Below, in pieces: positions 37,704 to 46,249 of a stretch of DNA of 64,000 bases. How positions within the stretch are numbered: position 1 is the stretch's first letter; every line of letters starts with the position of its first letter. A program made the position numbers and the translations under genes. This DNA comes from Melioribacteraceae bacterium (GTDB lineage Bacteria; Bacteroidota; Ignavibacteria; Ignavibacteriales; Melioribacteraceae). The stretch covers positions 525,511 through 589,510 of the forward strand of contig CP129490.1 in NCBI GenBank assembly GCA_030584085.1, in the 5' to 3' direction. A model generated the notes under the pieces. It saw nothing but the letters and a program-made list of their open reading frames with translations. It ran no database searches and had not been told where the DNA came from.

Positions 37704-38945
37704 ATGAACACCGAAATCTCAACTCTCGAAAATAATCCTGACGTTCAGAATAATATTACTAAAAATGAAGATGACCGCATTTTTAGACTGGCGCCAATCG
37801 CATTACTAGAAATTGATCAAGATGGAACAATAATTAATTATAATAATTCCGCAAAAAAACTTTTTTCTAAAGTTTCAAAAGATCCGACTGAATTAAATTT
37901 GCTTCATCTTGAAAATCGTGAATCAAAATTAAAACTTAGTGAATACTTTAATCAGATTAAAAATTCTACAAGTGAAAATGTAATACAAGTCGATGTCAAA
38001 TATGAAATTGAAGAAGGGAAGGTCATTACATTCCTGTACAAATTCTCGCACTACTTTCCCGAAGATAATGGTGAATTAAAAATAGTTGCTGCAGTGGAGG
38101 ATATTTCTTCTAAGAAAGAAGAGGAACAATATATTCGTAGATATTTTGAAGAGATGCAGGTTGTTAGAGATGATCTGGAAGAAAGAACTAGTGAACTTGC
38201 TCTTCTTAATGAAAAATTGCGTCAATCTGAAATGCAGCTTGAAGAGATAAATAAAAATAAAGATAGATTTTTTTCTATTATTTCACACGATCTCAGAAGT
38301 CCGTTTAACTCTTTACTTGGTCTAACCAAACTAATTCTTGAAGACTTTGACGGATTTTCAAGAGAGGAAATAAAAGATTCATTATATAATCTTCATCAAG
38401 TTTCGGAAGGTTTATTCAACTTAATAGAAGATTTACTGGATTGGTCAAGAATACAATTCAACAGAATTGAGTTTGAGCCGAAAGTTTTCAATTTGTATGA
38501 AGTTGTGTCTTCAGTTGTTAACGCATTGCGATCGGTAGCGAAGGACAAAAATATTACAGTTGTTAATTTGGTCCCCAAAAACTGTACAATAAATGCGGAT
38601 GCTCACATGATAAAAACAATCATTAGAAATCTTGTGAACAACGCAATTAAATTCACACCAAAATATGGATTGATAAAAATCTCGTCCGGATTCGATATTG
38701 ATGATTTAATTGTTTCAGTAGAAGATACCGGAATCGGTATGAGTAAAGAGATTGTAAATAAATTATTCAAACTAGATAGCAAAGTAACAAGTTCAGGAAC
38801 CGAAGGCGAAACCGGAACTGGTTTAGGTTTGCTTATTAGCAAAGAGTTCGTTGAAAAACACAATGGTAAAATTTGGGCTAAAAGTGAACGTGAAAAAGGA
38901 AGCACTTTCTTTTTTAGAATTCCGGTTGAACCAGAAGAAATTTAA
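37704..38945 (+). CDS. Soluble PAS sensor histidine kinase
   Basis: 413 residues, no membrane helix. One PAS domain (about 25-145) is followed by a coiled-coil linker (about 145-185), HisKA with His195 in SHDLRSPFNS, and an ATPase domain with VEDTGIGM and GTGLGLLISKEF. Its own sigma-28-like promoter lies 57 bases upstream. The gene ends before a bidirectional terminator at 39027, which closes the sensory cluster. No cognate regulator is adjacent. Confidence 0.92.
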   Translation: MNTEISTLENNPDVQNNITKNEDDRIFRLAPIALLEIDQDGTIINYNNSAKKLFSKVSKDPTELNLLHLENRESKLKLSEYFNQIKNSTSENVIQVDVKYEIEEGKVITFLYKFSHYFPEDNGELKIVAAVEDISSKKEEEQYIRRYFEEMQVVRDDLEERTSELALLNEKLRQSEMQLEEINKNKDRFFSIISHDLRSPFNSLLGLTKLILEDFDGFSREEIKDSLYNLHQVSEGLFNLIEDLLDWSRIQFNRIEFEPKVFNLYEVVSSVVNALRSVAKDKNITVVNLVPKNCTINADAHMIKTIIRNLVNNAIKFTPKYGLIKISSGFDIDDLIVSVEDTGIGMSKEIVNKLFKLDSKVTSSGTEGETGTGLGLLISKEFVEKHNGKIWAKSEREKGSTFFFRIPVEPEEI

Positions 38946-39026
38946 GTCTTGCTATTTCCGTATTTCCTCCACACAAAGTAATCCCACTCGAACTATAATA
39001 GGTATAAAAGATTTTTGTAATCAATA

Positions 39027-39062
39027 AAAACACTGCCAATCATTTTTGACTGACAGTGTTTT
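39027..39062. terminator. Bidirectional terminator between convergent units
   Basis: AAAACACTG (39027-39035) pairs with CAGTGTTTT (39054-39062), and the stem can extend inward with CCAATCA/TGACTGA allowing mismatches. A-runs on one side and T-runs on the other make it functional in both directions, for the PAS kinase on the plus strand and the chemoreceptor on the minus strand. Confidence 0.8.
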
Positions 39063-39090
39063 ATGAGGGCATGAGGGTTTATGAAAAATC

Positions 39091-41181
39091 TTAGTGAACT
39101 AATCTACCGTTGTTACCTTTTCCATTGCTCGGAGAAATTTTAGGAATTTTTGCTGTTTGATCTGCTGAGTGGAAACTAGTTTTAATTGAACTGCCGGTAT
39201 ATTCAAAAGCTATGATTTTGAATTGTGCAACCATGCTTTGTAATTTCTCCGTCAGCTTGTTTAAGTCTTCGGCTGCTCTAGCAATTTGTTGAGTACCCGC
39301 AGCAGATTCTTGTGTTACATTGCTTATTGATTCAATGTTCTTGCTAATTTGTTCGGCTGCCGTAGATTGTTCTTCACTTGCAGATGCAACTTGATTAATT
39401 TCATCACTTACAGATTTAACTGTTTTATCAATACTTAATAAGACTTCTTCAACTTGAGCGTTTAACTCAATTCCTTTCATTACTACTTTACCGGCAACGA
39501 CCATTGATTCGTTTGCTTCGCGAGCTTCATTCTGAATTTCTTTGATTGTTTCGGCAATCTCTTTGGTAGCTTTTGTCGTACGTTCGGCTAGTTTGCGGAC
39601 TTCGTCTGCTACAACTGCAAAACCTCTTCCTTGTTCACCGGCGCGTGCGGCTTCAATTGCTGCATTTAGCGCAAGTAAATTCGTTTGATCGGCGATATCA
39701 TCAATGACTTGAGCAATCTTTCCAATTTGATCGGTTTTATTTGCAAGCGAACTAATTACTTTAGCAGTTCCTTGTGCAGAAGCGGTAATTTCATTCATTC
39801 CTTCCTTTGCTCTTGTAATTTGCTCAACACCGGTTTTTGTCAGTTTGCTTGCGTTTACAGAACTTTCTGATGCTAAGTTTGCATTTTTTGTAGTCTGCAA
39901 AATAGTTGTTGTCATTTGTTCAACTGCACTTGCTACTTCTGTAGCTTGTGCGGATTGTTCGTGAGCACCGGCAGCCATTTCTTCCGATGAAGCAGAAATT
40001 TCACTGCTTGCGCTTGCTGTTGCTTGAACTGCTTCGGTAACATTCTTTATAAGCGAAGAAAGAGAATTACCTAAATTGTTAATACTATTTTTTATAAGCT
40101 GATGTTCACCTTTATATTCGCCTTCTACACGAGCGGTTAAATCTCCGGTTGCATATTTTTGAAGTACGATATTGCCTTCTTTTATTGGATCGGTTAAATG
40201 CGTAAATGTAGATGTAAATCCTTTGATGATTTTGTTAAATAATCCTTTATGTTTATCAACATCAACTTTTTCCGAAAGATTACCGTCTCTTGCTGCAACC
40301 GACAATGTTCTCGCGTCATTGGATAAATTTGTTAGGCTGGTTTTTATGTCAAATATAGATTTGCCTAATATATCTTTGTCTGATAGTGTGGTTACCTCAA
40401 CATCAAAATTTCCTTCGGAGAAATGTTTAACGGTTTGTGCATGATTTGTTAAACTTCCTTGCAGATGTTGAAGTGATTCACCTAAATCACCAAGTTCATC
40501 TTTACGTGTAACCGAAATCTTTTCGGATAGATCTCCTTTCGCTAATTTTTTAACATTCGAGATGTAGTTAAACAAATCGTTCAAAACATTCTTTTTGACT
40601 AAAAATAAAATCAGCAACCAAACAAAAGTTGCAAATGCTGCTATCAGAATTATTGCTCCGATTCGTTCGCCATATATGGAAGCGTAGGTTTCTTCTAATG
40701 AGTATTTAATACTCATAACCGCATAAACATCACCGACATTTCCTTCATGGCAATCCAAGCAGTTTTCATCAGCAACTAAAGTTGTTATAGAATGAAACAC
40801 AGGAATACCGTTATGTTCATCTTCACCAAAATAATCTTCCTTGGATTTGATTACTTCTTTTTCGAGTGAATTTATGCTTTTTGCTTTTGTGTCGTCAATT
40901 AAATCTGTGGGAATTATTCTTACTTCAGCTATGTTGTCAAGTTGTTTGATCCTATCGACAAATGGTTCAACATCAGTAATACCTTCTCCCATTGAGAATA
41001 GTATGGATTGCTTCATTGTTTGATTTACTTCGTCTGTCAAATCCTTTGCACTTTCGAGTTTTGAACTTTGTGAATAATATAAAACAAAGATCAAAAGCAC
41101 ACCCAATAGAAGTATTAATGCACCTGCAACTGAGTGGGATATTTTTTTTGATAATGATTTGGAGTTATTAAGAATACTCAT
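39091..41181 (-). CDS. Methyl-accepting chemotaxis protein with periplasmic haem-c motif
   Basis: 696 residues. TM1 at about 18-36 and TM2 at about 172-196 enclose a ~135-residue periplasmic domain that contains a haem-c attachment motif, C141-L-D-C144-H145. The motif lies in a Tll0287/DUF3365-like context ([11 protein letters not shown]...DVYAVMSI). HAMP and a HAMP-like linker region follow (about 195-370). The signalling domain (about 390-665) has the conserved hairpin tip with [18 protein letters not shown]. The haem suggests redox, O2 or NO sensing for aerotaxis or energy taxis. It lies 46 bases after cheW and is probably driven with it by the sigma-28-like promoter at 41753. Other chemotaxis genes (cheA, cheR, cheB) are not in the window. 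Confidence 0.93.
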   Translation of the reverse strand: MSILNNSKSLSKKISHSVAGALILLLGVLLIFVLYYSQSSKLESAKDLTDEVNQTMKQSILFSMGEGITDVEPFVDRIKQLDNIAEVRIIPTDLIDDTKAKSINSLEKEVIKSKEDYFGEDEHNGIPVFHSITTLVADENCLDCHEGNVGDVYAVMSIKYSLEETYASIYGERIGAIILIAAFATFVWLLILFLVKKNVLNDLFNYISNVKKLAKGDLSEKISVTRKDELGDLGESLQHLQGSLTNHAQTVKHFSEGNFDVEVTTLSDKDILGKSIFDIKTSLTNLSNDARTLSVAARDGNLSEKVDVDKHKGLFNKIIKGFTSTFTHLTDPIKEGNIVLQKYATGDLTARVEGEYKGEHQLIKNSINNLGNSLSSLIKNVTEAVQATASASSEISASSEEMAAGAHEQSAQATEVASAVEQMTTTILQTTKNANLASESSVNASKLTKTGVEQITRAKEGMNEITASAQGTAKVISSLANKTDQIGKIAQVIDDIADQTNLLALNAAIEAARAGEQGRGFAVVADEVRKLAERTTKATKEIAETIKEIQNEAREANESMVVAGKVVMKGIELNAQVEEVLLSIDKTVKSVSDEINQVASASEEQSTAAEQISKNIESISNVTQESAAGTQQIARAAEDLNKLTEKLQSMVAQFKIIAFEYTGSSIKTSFHSADQTAKIPKISPSNGKGNNGRLVH

Positions 41182-41227
41182 GTTGTCCTCAGCTAATATA
41201 GCTGTAAGTTATTCGCTTATATTTTGT

Positions 41228-41710
41228 TTATTGTTCAGTTAGTTTATCTAGATTTGCTTGTTCGTCTTGTTTAAGAAGATTATCTAAATCAAGCAAGATT
41301 ATAATTCTGTCTTCTAATTTTGCTACCGATGTAATAAATTCACTATCGACAGTAGCAACTAATTCCGGCGGATTTTCTATAATATCTTTAGGAATGCGAA
41401 GTACTTCGTTTACTTCGTCAACAATAAATCCTACTGTATTGCCGGTTATATCAACAACAACAATTCTTGTCTTGTTGTCGTGCTCTCTACTTTCAATTTT
41501 AAGTCTTTTTCTTAAATCGATAACCGGTATAATTCTTCCTCTTAGATTTACAACTCCTTCAACAAAATCCGGTGCATTTGGAACCTTGGTTATTTTTAAC
41601 ATTCTATTAATTTCTTGAACTTTTAGAATGTCAATTCCGAATTCTTCGCGCCCGACTTTAAAACTGACAAGTTGTATTAAATCGGTAATCTCTATTTTTT
41701 GATTTTCCAT
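41228..41710 (-). CDS. cheW: Chemotaxis coupling protein CheW
   Basis: 160-residue soluble adaptor that links chemoreceptors to CheA. The CheW fold is recognisable from LVSFKVGREEFGIDI, the NLRGRIIPVIDLRKRL block and VGFIVDEVNEVLRI. GAGGAAATGA supplies the ribosome site. It is the first gene of a two-gene unit with the haem-c chemoreceptor, with a sigma-28-like promoter 42 bases upstream. Confidence 0.95.
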   Translation of the reverse strand: MENQKIEITDLIQLVSFKVGREEFGIDILKVQEINRMLKITKVPNAPDFVEGVVNLRGRIIPVIDLRKRLKIESREHDNKTRIVVVDITGNTVGFIVDEVNEVLRIPKDIIENPPELVATVDSEFITSVAKLEDRIIILLDLDNLLKQDEQANLDKLTEQ

Positions 41711-41752
41711 TTCATTTCCTCATGTTAGATTTGACTTAATATTCCATATATA

Positions 41753-41779
41753 TTATCGAATAATATGAGTGGAAATTTA
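41753..41779 (-). promoter_or_regulatory. Sigma-28-like (FliA) promoter for cheW-mcp
   Basis: On the minus strand: TAAA (41779-41776), exactly 15 bases, then TTCGATAA (41760-41753), followed by T. The cheW ATG is 42 bases downstream of the -10. It lies in the 118-base gap after the PAS-kinase gene. Chemoreceptor and cheW genes are classical sigma-28 targets, which supports the call. Confidence 0.75.
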
Positions 41780-41828
41780 GACCAACTATGCATTCTTTAG
41801 TTAATAATTTGCTACAGATCAGCTTGAG

Positions 41829-43724
41829 TTATTCTAGTTCAATTGTGGGTCTTGGTGAGACGGTAGGGAAGGTTAATGTTACAACTGTTCCTTTATTTTT
41901 CTTACTCTCAATTTTAAATTTACCACCAAGTAAAGAAGTCAATTTATGAGAAATTGTTATACCAAGTCCATTTCCCTCATAACTCCTTGTATAAAATTCA
42001 GCTTCCTGTTGAAACGGCTCTAGTATTTTTTTGATATTCTCTTCTTCAATGCCTTCGCCGGTATCAATAATTCTTATCTCGGCATCGTGATATTCATTTA
42101 AAAAAGATTCAATTTTTACGGATCCTTCTTGTGTAAACTTGATTGCATTATCAACTATTTCTCGAATGATCTTTTCGAATTTTACCCAATCTGTTTTTAT
42201 AAATAAATTCTTATCTCTGGATTCAAAAGAGAAATTAAGATTTTTGCTTAATGCTTCAGCAAATTTTTTGTTGAAAACACTTTGAAGAACTTGATTGCAA
42301 TTTATTCTCACTATCTCAACTTCATATTCTCCGGATTCAATACTTGATAATTCTATTATATTAGTAAAGAGATTAATGAGTTTACCAAGTATCTCTTTAA
42401 CTGAAATACTTATTTGAGAAACAGTATCATAATCTTTCGACTCAATGGCATCTTCAATAATTTCGGTATAACCCATCATTGCATTTGCGGGTGTTCTTAA
42501 CTCATGTGACATGTTATGAAGTATTAACGTCTTGAGTTTGTTTAACTCTCGTTCTTTAGCATAGGCCGATTCAAGATGTTTTTCGTAGTTTTCTTTAACC
42601 GTAATATCTCGCAGTGTTATAATGTAATATCGTTCATCATCAAATTTATTGTCCACATAGGTAATACCTATATCGTAATATTTATCGACTTTCTTATAAT
42701 AAAATTTATAGGAGCTGTATTTGGATTTAGATTGATCAGCTTGAACAATCATTTGTTTGACTGTATTCCAAAGGTCAACATCAAAATGTTTTTCAAATAA
42801 AGATGCGTCAAATTTATTTTTGTCAATATGGAATGATTCAAAAAATCTATCGTTGCCAATTTCAAAATTGGTCAGTTTGTTCTTTATTTTTATAACAAAA
42901 AGTGAATCTGCAATGTTATTTATAATTCCTCTTAAACGTGCTTCCTCTTTTTTCAGAGTTCGGTTTTTAAGTATATAATCGGTAATATCATAAGCACTTA
43001 AGATGTAACTCCACTTTCTGAGAGAAGAATCAAATTCCGGAGTGATGCTTATATCATAAAAAGCATTTTCTTTTTTCGGATGATTAATGTTTATAACTTT
43101 TGACCAAGGTTTTTTGGTCTCCATAGCATGTAGTAAAATTGTTTCATCAGATTCGGTTAGATAGGAAATCAAAATATCAAAAATCGGTTTATCGTATAAG
43201 TCCTCGATGTTTTTGTCAAGGATCTCTTCAAAATTTTGCGTTACATATTTTGTTTTGTATTCTTCATCGGCTATTAATACAGGTATGTTTCCTCTTTCTA
43301 ACGCGTGCTGCAAAGTGTTAATTTTATTTTCAAATACCTTATAAATTTTTGGCTCTTCAAAAAGTAACAAGAAGAACTTTTTATTTAGAAGTGTAATTCT
43401 GTTTATCTGAACTAGGTAATCTTTAACTTCGGATTGCCTTACGAAATAGAAAAGTAATTCAAGAGAGAGCCGATCGGTTTTATTATAATTCATTCCTTTT
43501 ATTATTAAGGAAATATCAGGATCGGTTTGAAGTTCATCTATGGATTTTAAGTCTCTTACTAAATCAAACTCTGCACAAAAACTATCACTTTTATAAAGTA
43601 TTAATCCTGTTTCATCAACAAACATGAAGTTGGCTAGTTTTGCGGAATTTATGATGTGTTCAGAGCTATCAGAATCAGTCTGATGTTTTGCAATATTATC
43701 AATTATGTTATTAATAGTTTCCAT
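41829..43724 (-). CDS. Soluble PAS sensor histidine kinase in the flagellar block
   Basis: 631 residues without membrane helices. At least three PAS-like segments occupy about 20-380, followed by a coiled linker, HisKA with His407 in SHELRTPANA, and an ATPase domain with IIDTGEGIEEE and GNGLGITISHK. Its start overlaps the end of the upstream unknown gene by 14 bases, indicating translational coupling. A sigma-28-like promoter precedes that pair. The two receiver genes upstream (44416 and 45081) are possible partners. Confidence 0.9.
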   Translation of the reverse strand: METINNIIDNIAKHQTDSDSSEHIINSAKLANFMFVDETGLILYKSDSFCAEFDLVRDLKSIDELQTDPDISLIIKGMNYNKTDRLSLELLFYFVRQSEVKDYLVQINRITLLNKKFFLLLFEEPKIYKVFENKINTLQHALERGNIPVLIADEEYKTKYVTQNFEEILDKNIEDLYDKPIFDILISYLTESDETILLHAMETKKPWSKVININHPKKENAFYDISITPEFDSSLRKWSYILSAYDITDYILKNRTLKKEEARLRGIINNIADSLFVIKIKNKLTNFEIGNDRFFESFHIDKNKFDASLFEKHFDVDLWNTVKQMIVQADQSKSKYSSYKFYYKKVDKYYDIGITYVDNKFDDERYYIITLRDITVKENYEKHLESAYAKERELNKLKTLILHNMSHELRTPANAMMGYTEIIEDAIESKDYDTVSQISISVKEILGKLINLFTNIIELSSIESGEYEVEIVRINCNQVLQSVFNKKFAEALSKNLNFSFESRDKNLFIKTDWVKFEKIIREIVDNAIKFTQEGSVKIESFLNEYHDAEIRIIDTGEGIEEENIKKILEPFQQEAEFYTRSYEGNGLGITISHKLTSLLGGKFKIESKKNKGTVVTLTFPTVSPRPTIELE

Positions 43725-44349
43725 TAAGCGGAGTAATCTTCTGAATTAATACAAGTTCGTTTTCTGCATCGTTCTTTGGTAAATGCTTTATACCCAAGTT
43801 AAATGTATTTTTTGCAGCTGTAATTAGTATTGAATTTATAGTTTTAAATTCGTTTAATATACCGTTATAAGCACCATCTAATAAATTACTTAGAGCGCGA
43901 GTGTTTGAAATATTTATTTCACTTCCTACTCCAAGCGTGTTAATTCTATCCATTAGAAACGAGATATTATTTATACGTAATTGATTCTCAATAAATTCCG
44001 AGTAATATGTTCTTGTAAATACAGATGCTGCAAATTGTGGATTATCTTCTTTGAATCTAAGTTCATAATCCAATCGTAAAAAATTTGTGAGATTTTCAAT
44101 ATTCAATAGTGTTTCAAACTTAATTTCCGAATAATCAAAAATGATTTCGAGCAGACCGGTATTATTCTTCCTAAATCTTTTTAGATCAAAATTATAGTCT
44201 CTGAAAATTCGATAACCTTGAGAAATATTTAAGCTGTCGTGTACGTCTTCATGTTTCAAAATAGTAGAGGACATAAATTTTCTATAAATATTTTTACCGG
44301 AATTTTCAGCACCGGAACTAGATTTTATATTTGCTATACTTTTAAGCAT
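43711..44349 (-). CDS. Conserved-looking protein of unknown function coupled to a PAS kinase
   Basis: 212 residues, no signal peptide or membrane helix, rich in Asn, Ile, Phe and Leu, and mostly predicted helical. I recognise no domain. It overlaps the PAS kinase gene by 14 bases and has a sigma-28-like promoter immediately upstream (44365-44391). This would give a leader of only about nine bases from ATG 44349, so an internal start (Met26) is possible. Position suggests a role in sensing or flagellar control, but this is only inference. Confidence 0.7.
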   Translation of the reverse strand: MLKSIANIKSSSGAENSGKNIYRKFMSSTILKHEDVHDSLNISQGYRIFRDYNFDLKRFRKNNTGLLEIIFDYSEIKFETLLNIENLTNFLRLDYELRFKEDNPQFAASVFTRTYYSEFIENQLRINNISFLMDRINTLGVGSEINISNTRALSNLLDGAYNGILNEFKTINSILITAAKNTFNLGIKHLPKNDAENELVLIQKITPLNGNY

Positions 44350-44364
44350 AAAGTCACCACTTTA

Positions 44365-44391
44365 TTATCGGGTGATTCTGCAAAAAGTTAA
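44365..44391 (-). promoter_or_regulatory. Sigma-28-like (FliA) promoter for the 43711/41829 gene pair
   Basis: On the minus strand: TTAA (44391-44388), exactly 15 bases, then CCCGATAA (44372-44365), followed by T. It lies in the 66-base gap after the receiver-DHp gene. This is the copy closest to the classical GCCGATAA. The expected transcript start falls very close to the annotated ATG. Confidence 0.65.
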
Positions 44392-44415
44392 GCGTAAAAA
44401 ATCAAATTGTTCGAA

Positions 44416-45084
44416 TTAGTCCTTAAAATTCAACATGCTCTTATTTTCTGCATATTGAATTAATTCAGGCCTCTGAAGGTTTGTTAAATCTTTGGCTAGT
44501 ATTTGTATCTTTTTGAGGGATTCTTCGATGATATTTACATCTTCGCTAATTGAGGCAATTAACTTATTTTCTTTTAATTCAGCTTTTATATTTTCAAGAG
44601 AAAGAAGAAGACTACTTAGCGGATTATTAATATTGTGTCCGATGGTTGTAGCCATTTCAATTAACGCTTTACTGTGTTCAATCTGACGAAGTTCATTTTG
44701 AAGATTGTGAATTCTCATACCGGTTCTAATTCTAGCTAATAACTCTTGATTCTCAATAGGCTTGAGAAGAAAGTCATCTGCTCCGACATCTAATCCTTTT
44801 ACGCGGTCTTGTAATGTAGATCTGGCTGTTAAAATAATGAAATAGATAAGTTTATATTTATCCGAACTTTTTACCTTTTCGCATAATTCTATACCATTCA
44901 TTATAGGCATGTTCCAATCTGCAATAATTACTTCGGGTGTAAAGTTTTCAAGAATCTCTAGGGCTTCTTGTCCGTTCTTTGCAATTTTGGATATGAAGTT
45001 ATTTTTCTTAAGAAGCAAACCAAGTATATAGGCAGTATCGGCTTCATCTTCAACAATCAATATTTTTTTCTGTTCGTCGCTCAA
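44416..45084 (-). CDS. Receiver protein with C-terminal DHp-like helix pair but no ATPase domain
   Basis: 222 residues. The receiver (about 6-122) has acidic EDEAD, Asp56 in IIADWNMP and Lys in LLKPI. It is followed by a HisKA-like helix with His150 in the H-box-like sequence GHNINNPLSS, then a second helix to about residue 210. The protein ends where a kinase ATPase domain would begin. It may work as a dimeric histidine phosphotransferase in a relay, or be a degenerate kinase. It overlaps the upstream receiver gene by four bases. Confidence 0.88.
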   Translation of the reverse strand: MSDEQKKILIVEDEADTAYILGLLLKKNNFISKIAKNGQEALEILENFTPEVIIADWNMPIMNGIELCEKVKSSDKYKLIYFIILTARSTLQDRVKGLDVGADDFLLKPIENQELLARIRTGMRIHNLQNELRQIEHSKALIEMATTIGHNINNPLSSLLLSLENIKAELKENKLIASISEDVNIIEESLKKIQILAKDLTNLQRPELIQYAENKSMLNFKD

Positions 45085-45476
45085 TTTAACATTGTCTCTT
45101 TTAAAGTAGTGATAAAAGCATTAAAATCAGTAATTGGTTTGGTAATAAAATGATGTGCTAAACTTTCTTCCAAAACATTATTTTTTTCGTTAGCCATTGA
45201 AAAAGCAGAAACAAGAATAACAGGAACGTGGTTATATTTGTCGTGCGTTTTAATGTATTTTGACAATTGAATGCCGTTTATTTTCTCTTCATTAAGATAT
45301 GTATTTCGCAAATTTATATCCATTATTATAAGTGCAATATTTTCTTCATCAAGTTTCTTTAATAAAAGATTCGCATCTTCCATAATGTAAGCTTCATACC
45401 CCGCTCTTCTCATAAGATGTGAATATAAATGCTGTGTAAACGGATCGTCTTCTATTATTGCAATCTTTGAACTCAT
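45081..45476 (-). CDS. Stand-alone receiver-domain response regulator
   Basis: 131 residues, single receiver domain. Acidic residues are in IIEDD, Asp53 in IIMDINLRN (a short insertion with YLNEEKING follows), Ser in VILVSAFS and Lys in ITKPI. It overlaps motB by four bases upstream and the receiver-DHp gene by four bases downstream, so all three are translationally coupled. CheY-like control of the motor is possible but not shown. Confidence 0.9.
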   Translation of the reverse strand: MSSKIAIIEDDPFTQHLYSHLMRRAGYEAYIMEDANLLLKKLDEENIALIIMDINLRNTYLNEEKINGIQLSKYIKTHDKYNHVPVILVSAFSMANEKNNVLEESLAHHFITKPITDFNAFITTLKETMLN

Positions 45477-46249
45477 AATTGATCTGAATATTTAATAATA
45501 ATGCTAATTCTTCTGTTAATTATGTTATACGGATCATCTTTATCTCGCAGACGATTAGCGGCGTAACCTCTAATTTCATCCAACTGATTTTCTCGAAGTC
45601 CACCTTTTATTAATTCTCGTCTTGCTGAATTTGCTCTATCTGCACTTAATTCATAATTGGTATATTCTATACCGCCGGAGTTAAAGGGTCTGATGTCGGT
45701 ATGTCCTTCAATTGCTACTTTATTCGGGATTTTACTTATCTCGCTTCCAACTCTGTTAAGAACTTCTTTTGCCGCAAGATTTAACTGAGCACTACCAAGC
45801 TGGAAAAATACATCGTTTGATGAATCCAACAACTCTATTCTAAGACCTTCGTCGGTCAATTCAAATTTTACTTGATCTAATAGAAATGCAAGTCCCTCAC
45901 TTTCCGAAAGCTTATCTATAATTTCTTGTTTCATTTCTTCAAATTTTTGTTTCTGCATTTCCTTGAAATCTTTTTCATTCAGAATATTGTTGTCCATCAA
46001 ATTCAATTTTGTATTCGGATCAATTAACTTTCCGCCGCCGGAGCTAAACCCAACAGGATCTTTAAAGTATCCGGCAACAGCTTGTTGAACATCTTCGCCT
46101 GCACTAAGTACCCAGAGCACAATAAATAAAGCCATCATAGCGGTAACAAAATCAGCATAGGCAACTTTCCAAGCGCCGCCGTGATGACCGCCTCCTTTCT
46201 TAATCTTCTTTACTATTATTGGTGGTTCCGGGTTATCTATTCCGCGCAT
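45473..46249 (-). CDS. motB: Flagellar motor protein MotB (stator pair 1)
   Basis: 258 residues. A His/Gly-rich cytoplasmic head precedes the single membrane helix with the ion-carrying Asp33 in VAYADFVTAMMALF, a pattern like proton-type E. coli MotB. A C-terminal OmpA-like peptidoglycan-binding domain has EGHTDIRPF and ELSADRANSARREL. The start codon overlaps the motA stop (TAATG). It forms the stator with the preceding motA. Confidence 0.95.
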   Translation of the reverse strand: MRGIDNPEPPIIVKKIKKGGGHHGGAWKVAYADFVTAMMALFIVLWVLSAGEDVQQAVAGYFKDPVGFSSGGGKLIDPNTKLNLMDNNILNEKDFKEMQKQKFEEMKQEIIDKLSESEGLAFLLDQVKFELTDEGLRIELLDSSNDVFFQLGSAQLNLAAKEVLNRVGSEISKIPNKVAIEGHTDIRPFNSGGIEYTNYELSADRANSARRELIKGGLRENQLDEIRGYAANRLRDKDDPYNIINRRISIIIKYSDQL

